Shown: positions 56,699 through 64,000 of the stretch, one piece after another
How the letters are laid out: every line of letters starts with the position of its first letter
Numbering within the stretch: the first letter of the stretch is position 1
Source of the DNA: Leptolyngbya sp. CCY15150
Lineage (GTDB): Bacteria > Cyanobacteriota > Cyanobacteriia > RECH01
Assembly: GCF_016888135.1 (NCBI RefSeq)
Contig: NZ_JACSWB010000174.1
Coordinates: forward strand, 62,001 to 126,000
Length of the DNA: 64,000 bases
Reading direction: 5' to 3'
Made by a program: the position numbers and the translations under genes
The notes under the pieces: generated by a model
Seen by the model: the letters and a program-made list of their open reading frames with translations, nothing else
The model's database searches: none
Told to the model about the DNA's origin: nothing

Positions 56699-58486
56699 TT
56701 AACGAGCATCGCTTTGACGTTGATAGGCCACATAGAGCGCTTCTAGAAACTGATCGGCGCTGACGCCCTCCGGCACTTGCTCTAGCTGAACCAGTTCCTT
56801 CGCCTGACGAGCAAGCTCCAGGCGTAGCTCTTTCTGGATCTGGGTATCGATCATCAAGCGTCGCTGCAGATACTCTCGTAGGGTGACAAACTGATCCGGA
56901 GAGAGGCGATCCAGGTGCATCGACGGAGACAATTTGCGGGCAAGGGTGCCGGCCGATGGGGAGATCTCCAGTTTCAGACGTGGATCGGCATAGTCTTCTT
57001 GAATCACCTGGGTACCAGCAACCCAATCTCCAAGCCGTTTTTCCCGTTTTCCTAGGGCAATGAATAAGGCTCCTATCAGCAACAGGTCATCAACCGGACG
57101 CAGAAGGGCGCGCAGGGTGGTTTGCCCAAGGGTGACCGGCTGCCCATTATCTTGGATCACCCGGATGTGCATAATGCGTTTGCCGGGGGTTTGCCCCTGC
57201 CACAGGGTTTCAAACAGCACAAAGTAGCCGGTGAAGATGATGAAGGTGATCAGGAACGCGATCGCCAAGACCCAAATCCAAGCGCTGTCATAGGCAAAAC
57301 CTAAATCCTCTATCCAGTCCAGCAGGGCCGTGGACATCCAGCCCCACAGGAGCCAAAACATCATCAGACCACCGACGAGGAAAATGTAGTCCAATACCAG
57401 GGCCCAACTGCGATTGCCCACACCTGCTAGGGTGAAGTCTAGCTCAACACTTTCAGGGGTCAACAGGGTGATGTGGTTGAGCCATGGCTGCACAGATGGT
57501 GTACCAGGGCGATCGCTCACGCTTAAGTCTAGAGAACGTCCCTCTCGCCGTTCTGTTAAGTCGTAGTACAACACTGCCTTGATGGCCTGCCACAGGGGCA
57601 ACAGCACCACACTCACACCAATACTCAGGCTGTAGGAAACGAGCATCAGCAATGGCGTGTAGGCGATCGCATCATCTGGTAAGGCTAGGGTGAGTCCAGC
57701 CGAGGCTGCACCAATCAACAGTTGCAAGACAACCTGGATGGGTAAGCTAGCCAAAAAGACCATCATGATGCCCAGCATAATGCGCCGAGCATTACGGCGG
57801 GTTAGTCGCCAGCTCCGCCCCAGAGACGACAAGGCTGGGGTGTCTTCTTCAACGGCATAGCCCATCTCAGAGATCATAAATCGAGCCGTTAGCCAGGCCA
57901 ACAAATATCCCATGCCAGCCAACAGCACGACAAAGAAGACAATCGAGATCAAGCCAATGAGCATGGCGGTTTGAGGATCACTGAAAGCCTCAGGATCACC
58001 TTGAAAAATGCTGGCACCGCCTACGCCAAAAAGAACGAACACCAGCAATAGTGCGGTAAAAATATAGACCCCGATGACAACAGCTAGAAATAGCAGCGAT
58101 TGAAAAAACGCGATGCGCCAAAATCCCCACATCCGCCTGTCAACATAGCGCCTAGTGTCATCGATCGATTCAGCTTGTTGGTTGAGGTAGCAAAAACTGC
58201 GCCGCGAGATGGCGGCAGAGATGGCTAAATATTTAGCTGCTCCATAGGTGAATCCGGCTGCACCAAGCACGATCGATAGGACAATCAGACCAGGGCTTTG
58301 CCCTTGAGACGCCACAATCAAAACGCCAATTGTGCCGACGAGGGGTAGGAGCAACCATAGGATCGCCATCAGACCCAATTTTAGATATTCCCTAGCGTGG
58401 CGGAGATAGAGCTGCAGCCCGATGGTGACTACGTTGCCCATGGTTAGCAGGGTTGAGGTTCCTGAGGATGGAAGATTGGGTGCCAT
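56699..58486 (-). CDS. DUF975-like / RDD fusion membrane protein
   Basis: Membrane protein of 595 residues with two parts. The N-terminal half (about 1-320) has six hydrophobic segments with polar loops, resembling DUF975 or GDPD-membrane-domain proteins. The C-terminal half holds an RDD domain (about 350-490): NRSWALVLDYIF, the conserved arginine/aspartates, and GKRIMHIRVIQDNGQPV. The last 100 residues are soluble and helical. In many cyanobacteria the two parts occur as separate proteins; here they are one chain. RDD proteins are linked to ion or stress transport; no exact role is known. Confidence 0.8.
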   Translation of the reverse strand: MAPNLPSSGTSTLLTMGNVVTIGLQLYLRHAREYLKLGLMAILWLLLPLVGTIGVLIVASQGQSPGLIVLSIVLGAAGFTYGAAKYLAISAAISRRSFCYLNQQAESIDDTRRYVDRRMWGFWRIAFFQSLLFLAVVIGVYIFTALLLVFVLFGVGGASIFQGDPEAFSDPQTAMLIGLISIVFFVVLLAGMGYLLAWLTARFMISEMGYAVEEDTPALSSLGRSWRLTRRNARRIMLGIMMVFLASLPIQVVLQLLIGAASAGLTLALPDDAIAYTPLLMLVSYSLSIGVSVVLLPLWQAIKAVLYYDLTERREGRSLDLSVSDRPGTPSVQPWLNHITLLTPESVELDFTLAGVGNRSWALVLDYIFLVGGLMMFWLLWGWMSTALLDWIEDLGFAYDSAWIWVLAIAFLITFIIFTGYFVLFETLWQGQTPGKRIMHIRVIQDNGQPVTLGQTTLRALLRPVDDLLLIGALFIALGKREKRLGDWVAGTQVIQEDYADPRLKLEISPSAGTLARKLSPSMHLDRLSPDQFVTLREYLQRRLMIDTQIQKELRLELARQAKELVQLEQVPEGVSADQFLEALYVAYQRQSDAR

Positions 58487-58619
58487 GGAAAATAGAAGGG
58501 TGAAGGAATGCGATCGCAGTTCACGACTAGCCTAGGCTACAGGGCCATAGACAGCAGCTACGGACAAGTCGTAGGTCTTAACATCCTAGCGATGCCTTAC
58601 CTATGATTATTGAGGATGG

Positions 58620-59558
58620 CTAGTGGGTAGAATTAGGTAAGCTAGATGACGAGATTTTGTGATCGTTAAACGTTTGCTGATCAAAGAAATAAACGCTTCG
58701 AATAGGATAAGGAATACTCAGATCGGCTGCATCACAGGCGGCCTTGAGCGCCATGATAACCTGCGATCGCGTTTGACGCATATGTACCGCTTGGGGCAAC
58801 GACCAATAGCGCACCACCAGGTCAATAGAACTATCGCCAAAGCCCACTAAGTCAACCTCTACTGGCGGATGATTCAGCACACCCTCCACCTCAGCTAAGG
58901 CCGTCTGGAGAAGTTGCCGGGCTCGGGGCAGTGGGGTGTTGTAATCGAGCCCAATGGCTAAATCCGTGCGGCGTGCGGGGCGATCGGTGAGCACCTGAAC
59001 AGCGCTGGTAAACACGATCGCATTGGGAATCACCACCCGCTCTCCTTGGTAGGTACGAATTTCGGTAGATCGCACATTGATAGCTTCCACCGTGCCTTCA
59101 AAATCCGCCACAATAATTTGATCATTCAAACGAAACGGCTCATTGAGCAGCAGCAGCACCCCAGCCAGAAAGTTCTTAAAAATATCCTGGAAGGCAAACC
59201 CGATGGCCACGGATCCTAAACCTAACAGGGCAATCAGATCACCTAAGCCTAGGTCAGGAAAGAGCAAGATACAGGCAACCAGGATGCCCGTTCCCCAAAG
59301 CGCCACGGACACAAGCTGAATGAACAGGGCCCGCAAGGATGGACTGCTCACCAGTTTTTCTAAGGTAGCTTTGGTGACGCGCTTGATGGGGATTGCACCA
59401 TAGCGCGTTGCCAATAAAACGGCGATCGCTGCAATCAGGGCAGGAATAATCTGCACACCGCGTCCCACGAGGGCTAGCAAGCTTGATTGGATGGTTTGAA
59501 TCAGATCAGACACAGGACTATCTCTATTTCTACACGGGATTATTACTGGACTGGACAT
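58620..59558 (-). CDS. Small-conductance mechanosensitive channel (MscS family)
   Basis: Pressure-relief channel of 312 residues from ATG 59558. Three or four N-terminal helices (about 30-135) include the pore helix region GDLIALLGLGSVAIGFAFQDIFKNFLAG, followed by the beta domain FRLNDQIIVADFEGTVEAI and the alpha/beta cage. This is the compact type without extra sensory domains. It is a single gene, separated from the RDD gene by about 130 bases. Confidence 0.93.
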   Translation of the reverse strand: MSSPVIIPCRNRDSPVSDLIQTIQSSLLALVGRGVQIIPALIAAIAVLLATRYGAIPIKRVTKATLEKLVSSPSLRALFIQLVSVALWGTGILVACILLFPDLGLGDLIALLGLGSVAIGFAFQDIFKNFLAGVLLLLNEPFRLNDQIIVADFEGTVEAINVRSTEIRTYQGERVVIPNAIVFTSAVQVLTDRPARRTDLAIGLDYNTPLPRARQLLQTALAEVEGVLNHPPVEVDLVGFGDSSIDLVVRYWSLPQAVHMRQTRSQVIMALKAACDAADLSIPYPIRSVYFFDQQTFNDHKISSSSLPNSTH

Positions 59559-59674
59559 GAACAGCAAGCAGCCATCCCTATGCTAAGGCGTCTGTGCTCC
59601 ATGGCACGGTCTTTTGCGCACGCGCTAGCAGGAATTCGTTACACTGACGTTGGAACGCGACGCCAGGAGTACCC

Positions 59675-60469
59675 ATGATTGAACTGTACCAATTTGAGCT
59701 ATCGCACTACTGCGAAAAGATCCGCTTGATCCTCGACTACAAAGGGCTAGAGTATCGCAAGGTTGAGGTGACGCCCGGCGTGGGGCAGTTGGATCTATTT
59801 CGTCTATCTGGCCAACGGCAGGTACCGGTGTTAAAGGATGGCGAAACGTTGGTTGCAGATTCAACCGCGATCGCCCTCTATCTCGATCGTCAGTATCCCG
59901 ATCGCCCAATTGTGCCAATTGACGCCAGGCAGCGGGGGCTTTGCCTGATGATGGAAGAATGGGCAGATGAGTCGATTGGCATCAACGCCCGCAAGGTGAT
60001 GCTCAGTGCCTTCAGCCAAAATGCCGACCTGCGAACGGCAGCGTTGCCCAAGACAACACCAGATTTCTTGAAAACCATTGTCGGGGCTGTGCCCCATGAG
60101 GTGCTGGATGTTCTCAGCTTTGGGGTGGGCTTGGGGCCCGAGACGGTGAAAGCTGCTCGGGATGCCATGCGGCAGAACCTAGAGGCGCTGTGCCTGTTGT
60201 TGACCGATAGTCCCTACCTGCTGGGAGATACGCCTAGCTTGGCAGACTTTGCCGTGGCCGGTCTGTCGATGTATGTGAAGTTTCCCGCAGGCGACTACGT
60301 GAATCTGCCCGATTCTCTCAAGGGGCGGGGAGTGCCAGGGTTGGCCGATAGTGCCGAGTATCAGATCTTTTGGGACTGGCGCGATCGCCTCTATGCCAGT
60401 TTCCGTAAGGCAGGGGCTCCTCAACCGTCGGATGGAGGCGCAGGGCCCACGCGGATTAGCATCGACTAG
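59675..60469 (+). CDS. Glutathione S-transferase-like protein
   Basis: Thioredoxin-fold N-terminal domain (IELYQFELSHYCEKIRLIL, residues 1-80) with a Cys in YCEK where Omega-class and other Cys-GSTs have their active site, then VPVLKDGETLVADSTAIALYL, the glutathione gamma-glutamyl site. The C-terminal helical domain (about 90-245) contains a hydrophobic DTPSLADFAVAGLSM. The 264-residue length is near the usual range. The substrate is unknown. A bidirectional hairpin follows. Confidence 0.85.
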   Translation: MIELYQFELSHYCEKIRLILDYKGLEYRKVEVTPGVGQLDLFRLSGQRQVPVLKDGETLVADSTAIALYLDRQYPDRPIVPIDARQRGLCLMMEEWADESIGINARKVMLSAFSQNADLRTAALPKTTPDFLKTIVGAVPHEVLDVLSFGVGLGPETVKAARDAMRQNLEALCLLLTDSPYLLGDTPSLADFAVAGLSMYVKFPAGDYVNLPDSLKGRGVPGLADSAEYQIFWDWRDRLYASFRKAGAPQPSDGGAGPTRISID

Positions 60470-60535
60470 GTGAACCAGAGGGCGATCGCTGTTGGTTGTC
60501 ACCGATCGCCCTTGATGGTGCATGAATACTCGCTA

Positions 60536-60568
60536 CAAAGCCCCTCATCCGCAAGACGAGGGGCTTTG
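60536..60568. terminator. Bidirectional terminator between GST and thiOG
   Basis: CAAAGCCCCTC and GAGGGGCTTTG form a perfect 11-base stem with an 11-base loop. Short T-runs appear on both strands. It lies between two converging genes. Confidence 0.8.
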
Positions 60569-60592
60569 ACTGTCAGGTTCTATAGTCGCAGA

Positions 60593-62554
60593 CTAGCTAA
60601 TCGTGCCGGTAACGGGAGAGCTGGCGATCGCGTAGGTTTGCACCGGAATCCGTCCCGCTAGGTAGGCCATGCGTCCTGCCTGGGCGGCCATGCCCATGGC
60701 TTGCCCCATGAGCGCCGGCTGGTTGGCTTGGGCGATCGCTGTATTAATCAGCAGCGCATCCGCTCCCATTTCCATGGCTTGGGCCGCTTCGCTGGGGGTG
60801 CCAATCCCCGCATCCACAACCACGGGAATGGAAGAGTTTTCGATAATGATCTGAATATTGGCCGCATTACGGATGCCTTGCCCAGAGCCAATGGGAGAGC
60901 CCAGAGGCATGACCGTAGCGCAGCCGGCTTCTTCGAGGCGCTTGGCGAGCAGTGGGTCGGCATTGATGTAGGGCAAGACAGCAAATCCTTCTTTCACCAG
61001 TTGTTCTGCTGCTTCTAGGGTGCCAATGGGGTCGGGTAGCAAATATTTGGCGTCGGGAATCACTTCTAGCTTGACGAAATTATTATCCTCTTGTCCCAGC
61101 AGCTTGGCCATTTCCCGCCCCAGACGGGCTACGCGAATGGCATCTTCGGCGGTTTTGCAGCCGGCGGTGTTGGGCAACATCCAAATGCGGTTCCAGTCAA
61201 TGGCTTCGGCCAGACCTTCATGGCCTGGAGCATTGGTTTGCACCCGCCGCACCGCCACGGTCACGATATCGCAACCGCTAGCAGCGATCGCCCCTTGCAT
61301 ATCCTGAAGGCTGCGATATTTGCCGGTGCCGGTCATTAAGCGTGATTGAAAGCTGCGACCGGCAATCACTAGGGGACTGTCGATAGTGGCATTGAGGGTA
61401 GGAGATTGGGAGGGAAGGGTCTGCACAGAAGACTTCACAGTAATAGAGGGTGGAGTGGTTGAGGGTAAGGGGGGGCGATCGCGATCTGGAGTCACAAATC
61501 GCTGCCAGCTAAAGTGGGGTAACAAATCATGGGCGCGGCGGTGCAACACCCAGTCGGCCAGCAGTGTGGCGGTGGCGGGGGCTAGCAAAACGCCATTGCG
61601 ATGGTGCCCCACGGCCAGGCTGAGGTTGTCCCAAGGACTTTCGCCCAGGAGGGGCTGTTCATCAGGAGTGCTGGGGCGAAATCCCCACCAGCTTTCCTCC
61701 ACACACCAGCTAGCCAGGGTCGGAAACAGGCGAATGGTGCGTTCCAGCAGCGACTGGAGACCGCTGGCCGTATTACCAGGGGTGAAACCTACCTGTTCGC
61801 TGGTCGCTCCGATGACCATTCGTCCATCCTGGCGCGGCACAATGTAGATGTCATCTCCAAATAATACCCGCCGTAGGGGCAGGCGATCGCCCTGGGGTGG
61901 CTTGAGGGAAAGCATTTGTCCTTTGCTGGGCTGAACGGGAATAGGCAGTAAATCTGCCGCCCAAGCCCCGGTGGCTAGCACATATTGCCCAGCACTCCAG
62001 GCTCCCTGAGACGTCTGTAGGGTGGTGATCTGTCCCTGACGCTGGGGCAGGCTAGCGATCGCCACGCCAGTATGCATGACCACGCCCAGAGCTTCTGCTG
62101 CCGCGACTAAACCGCACATCAAAGCCCGATTATCCACCTGGCCATCTTCAGGAAACCACCAGCCACCAGCCACCGCCTCTCCTAAGCCAGGCTGGGCTTG
62201 ATGAATAGCGGTGCGATCGAGCCAGAGGTCGGAGGATGGCGTCAGCGCAGGCGCAGTATAGACAGGACGCAGAATGCCGCAGGGCCAATAGCCGACGGAT
62301 TGACCGCTCAAATTTTCCAGCTTGCTCACCCACTCCGCATACTGATCTCGACTCCAAAGACAGAGATCCAGAAGGGGGCCAGGGGGTAAGGCTTCTGCTT
62401 GGGGGGCCAGCATCCCCGCTGCAGCATAGCCCGCCGCCTGTTGGCGATCGCGCTCTAACACCGTCACCGATGCCCCCTGTCGTTTTAGCTCAATGGCGAT
62501 CGCTAGGCCAATCAGCCCGCCGCCAATGATCACAATGTCGCTGGTTGAAGTCAT
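60593..62554 (-). CDS. thiO/thiG: Bifunctional glycine oxidase / thiazole synthase (ThiO-ThiG)
   Basis: One chain of 653 residues for two steps of the thiamine thiazole pathway. The N-terminal ThiO domain (about 1-365) has the FAD motif [15 protein letters not shown] and oxidises glycine to iminoglycine. A short linker leads to ThiG (about 395-650), with TGKYRSL, the Schiff-base lysine in [10 protein letters not shown], and [15 protein letters not shown]. The fusion is a recognised cyanobacterial arrangement and can pass iminoglycine directly between sites. ThiS is not adjacent. No TPP riboswitch is visible in the 47 bases upstream. Confidence 0.95.
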   Translation of the reverse strand: MTSTSDIVIIGGGLIGLAIAIELKRQGASVTVLERDRQQAAGYAAAGMLAPQAEALPPGPLLDLCLWSRDQYAEWVSKLENLSGQSVGYWPCGILRPVYTAPALTPSSDLWLDRTAIHQAQPGLGEAVAGGWWFPEDGQVDNRALMCGLVAAAEALGVVMHTGVAIASLPQRQGQITTLQTSQGAWSAGQYVLATGAWAADLLPIPVQPSKGQMLSLKPPQGDRLPLRRVLFGDDIYIVPRQDGRMVIGATSEQVGFTPGNTASGLQSLLERTIRLFPTLASWCVEESWWGFRPSTPDEQPLLGESPWDNLSLAVGHHRNGVLLAPATATLLADWVLHRRAHDLLPHFSWQRFVTPDRDRPPLPSTTPPSITVKSSVQTLPSQSPTLNATIDSPLVIAGRSFQSRLMTGTGKYRSLQDMQGAIAASGCDIVTVAVRRVQTNAPGHEGLAEAIDWNRIWMLPNTAGCKTAEDAIRVARLGREMAKLLGQEDNNFVKLEVIPDAKYLLPDPIGTLEAAEQLVKEGFAVLPYINADPLLAKRLEEAGCATVMPLGSPIGSGQGIRNAANIQIIIENSSIPVVVDAGIGTPSEAAQAMEMGADALLINTAIAQANQPALMGQAMGMAAQAGRMAYLAGRIPVQTYAIASSPVTGTIS

Positions 62555-62601
62555 GCTTGCTCGTCAATCCTCAAATCTCTCAGGCTCGTTCCTACTGGGG
62601 G

Positions 62602-62964
62602 CTACCACATCAAGTTGGCATCATCATTTGCGGCGCGGTTAGGACGCTGTCTCGGGGGACGTTCGTCTTCAGGGGTTGCTCCAGTTCCAGCCGTGTCGCT
62701 TTCTTCAGCGTTCCCTGAATCATCAGCATTTGCGGGATCGGTGGCTCCTCCAGCCGGGGCAACACCCACGTCCTCGCGAGCAATTCCGCTGTCATCCACA
62801 TCGCTGCGATCGCTTTCCTCTTCATCGCCAGAAAACAGACGTTGGAGCTGAGCGATGGGCCCCGATCGCTCACCCTCCTCCTGAGCAGTGTCCTGCTGGA
62901 GAGCCCGCACGGTTACACTTATGAAAAAACCAATTAAGAGCAGAAGTCCTAGGCGTTTTAACAT
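62602..62964 (-). CDS. Small acidic membrane-anchored protein, function unknown
   Basis: From ATG 62964 the protein has 120 residues: one N-terminal hydrophobic helix or uncleaved signal (MLKRLGLLLLIGFFISVTV), then a soluble, strongly acidic and Ser/Asp/Ala-rich chain (about 25-105) and a basic Arg/Pro stretch PPRQRPNRAA near the end. GAGG lies nine bases upstream. It is 47 bases upstream of thiOG on the same strand and may be cotranscribed. No family recognised. Confidence 0.65.
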   Translation of the reverse strand: MLKRLGLLLLIGFFISVTVRALQQDTAQEEGERSGPIAQLQRLFSGDEEESDRSDVDDSGIAREDVGVAPAGGATDPANADDSGNAEESDTAGTGATPEDERPPRQRPNRAANDDANLMW

Positions 62965-63039
62965 CACGCTTGTCCTCAAGAGATGGATCAATGTCACACA
63001 ATGTCACAGGAGCGATCGCCCCAATAGCAGCCCTAGGGA

Positions 63040-63378
63040 TTAGGACTCAGGCTTCCATAGAATGGTGTCGCCCTGGCCCCAAAAACCATCAAACTTTGTG
63101 ACAGACACGTCTCCCAAGACCTGGGTTTGACAAGCAAGACGGCGGTGGCGATCGGGGGTATGGGGCGGCAAGGAACGACGGGTGCGATCGCGCCAATTCG
63201 CCTCAGATACCTCCCCTTCCACCTGCACAGCACAGGTGCCGCAGGTGCCAATGCCATGGCAGTTGATCCACTGGGCATTGCCGTTGTAGAGTACAACCCC
63301 GTGCTGCATGAGCACCTGCCGCAGATTTGCGCCGCGATCGCATTCAAGCTCATGTCCCTGGACAAAAATCTTTGGCAT
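63040..63378 (-). CDS. 2Fe-2S ferredoxin (plant-type, divergent)
   Basis: Small electron carrier of 112 residues with the cluster ligands C, C, C in CHGIGTCGTC and the fourth in RLACQTQV. The loop CxxxxxCxxC is one residue longer than in photosynthetic PetF (CxxxxCxxC), as in chaperone-type or adrenodoxin-like ferredoxins. The C terminus is longer than usual and tryptophan-rich. No redox partner is adjacent. It may supply an oxygenase or a cluster-assembly reaction. Confidence 0.88.
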   Translation of the reverse strand: MPKIFVQGHELECDRGANLRQVLMQHGVVLYNGNAQWINCHGIGTCGTCAVQVEGEVSEANWRDRTRRSLPPHTPDRHRRLACQTQVLGDVSVTKFDGFWGQGDTILWKPES

Positions 63379-63769
63379 GATGGTAGTCCTCGTATCGTGA
63401 AACCGGTCGATGATGGATAGCCAACCTCTTTGATTCTAGGTTGATTTTTGGTGCAAAATCCTTAATATGCTCTGTCATGATGGTAGAAGGGTGAGCCTGC
63501 CCATTCCAACCGCCTTTAGGATGAACAATCCTAGGACACCCGTGAGCGATCGCCCTTTTGCCTATGATGGACAGCCGGTCTCCCTCTCCTTTGAGCACAA
63601 GACATGAATCTAGGGACGGGACATCCGAGCCATTCCCTGTAGACGATCAGCCACCTTGGACAATCAACCGTCCGCTCTGCAGCCCACTTGGGTAGGATAG
63701 ATCCATAGCCTGGGTTGTCTGGGCCATCCGTCGTACCACCCTTAACCCATCCGTCGAGCGCATCCTTCC
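63379..63769. other. Divergent intergenic region
   Basis: 391 bases between the ferredoxin and cimA genes. Two open frames on the minus strand have no coding character. No hairpin or operator was recognised; both promoters presumably lie here. Confidence 0.4.
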
Positions 63770-64000
63770 ATGACTTTAGACCGTTTGGCATCCCCAACAA
63801 AACTCTGGATCTACGACACCACCCTGCGAGATGGAGCCCAACGCGAAGGGCTCTCGCTGTCCATTGAAGACAAAATTCGCATTGCTCGCCAGTTGGATCG
63901 CCTCGGGGTGCCGTTTATTGAAGGAGGATGGCCCGGTGCCAATCCCAAGGATGTGCAGTTCTTCTGGCAGCTTCAGGAAGAACCCCTCGCCCAGGCAGAA
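63770..64000 (+). CDS. cimA: Citramalate synthase, 5' part
   Basis: First 77 codons. [18 protein letters not shown] is the HMGL-like catalytic motif; [12 protein letters not shown] distinguishes citramalate synthase from 2-isopropylmalate synthase (EAGFP type). CimA condenses pyruvate with acetyl-CoA for isoleucine synthesis. The gene runs off the right end. Confidence 0.9.
   Translation, partial: MTLDRLASPTKLWIYDTTLRDGAQREGLSLSIEDKIRIARQLDRLGVPFIEGGWPGANPKDVQFFWQLQEEPLAQAE

Noticed and set aside
62555-62601. Possible TPP riboswitch before thiOG
   Set aside because: Only 47 bases separate it from the upstream gene and none of the conserved THI-box motifs is present.

Overview
The window is chromosomal DNA of a cyanobacterium. 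The palindrome GCGATCGC (HIP1) recurs throughout, in genes and between them. Many genes are cyanobacterial or plastid-lineage types: CP12, a Ycf36/DUF1230 protein, a PII protein, a cytochrome c6-type protein, a ThiO-ThiG fusion, a plant/cyanobacterial LpxB-like protein, a CHASE2 Ser/Thr kinase and FIST, pentapeptide-repeat and RDD proteins. I cannot name the species. No phage genes, CRISPR array, rRNA or intact transposase was seen. Most of the window is ordinary core and accessory chromosome with short operons and frequent strand changes.

Layout. 0-10 kb: 3' part of infB with a terminator; an ABC exporter pair; a cellulose-synthase-like GT2 enzyme that overlaps a convergent SRPBCC gene; an orphan GAF histidine kinase. 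10-22 kb: rnz, an EamA transporter, sppA, aroH, recG coupled to a coiled-coil protein, an MFS transporter, a pentapeptide-repeat protein and prfC. 22-29.4 kb: an unknown membrane protein behind an 11-bp-phased TTAA array, obgE, an LpxB-like protein, aroE and a kinase-CHASE2 sensor. 29.4-33.6 kb: five small genes, four of unknown function plus a cytochrome c6-like gene, enclosed by two inverted copies of an 86-bp palindromic element. 33.6-42.9 kb: two tandem membrane-associated GTPases, an initiator tRNA, asparaginase, Ycf36, infC with an apparent AUC start, a DUF938 protein, map and rlpA. 42.9-44 kb: about 1.2 kb without a gene, with hairpins and a repeat. 44-52 kb: a DUF1537 kinase, tsaE, cp12, FIST, a LapA-like acidic protein, hemE, an epimerase and glnB with an upstream NtcA-type site. 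52.6-59.6 kb: a minus-strand envelope group (AlkP-superfamily enzyme, lgt, sulfatase-like enzyme, DUF975-like/RDD fusion, MscS), with a 134-bp MITE beside lgt. 59.6-64 kb: a GST, thiO-thiG, a small acidic membrane protein, a 2Fe-2S ferredoxin and the start of cimA.

How the genes work together. Translation (IF2, IF3, RF3, initiator tRNA, Map, TsaE, ObgE), aromatic amino-acid synthesis (AroE, AroH), tetrapyrrole and thiamine synthesis (HemE, ThiOG), carbon/nitrogen control (CP12, PII) and the cell envelope (Lgt, RlpA, AlkP-like enzymes, LpxB-like, GT2) are represented, mostly as scattered single genes rather than pathway operons. The strongest non-coding observations are the two families of small inverted-repeat elements, the non-AUG start of infC, and three phased or palindromic operator candidates (TTAA array, TACATT array, GTA-N8-TAC). 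I did not find a clearly new multi-gene system. The nearest candidates are the tandem GTPase pair and the 4-kb segment between the inverted 86-bp elements.
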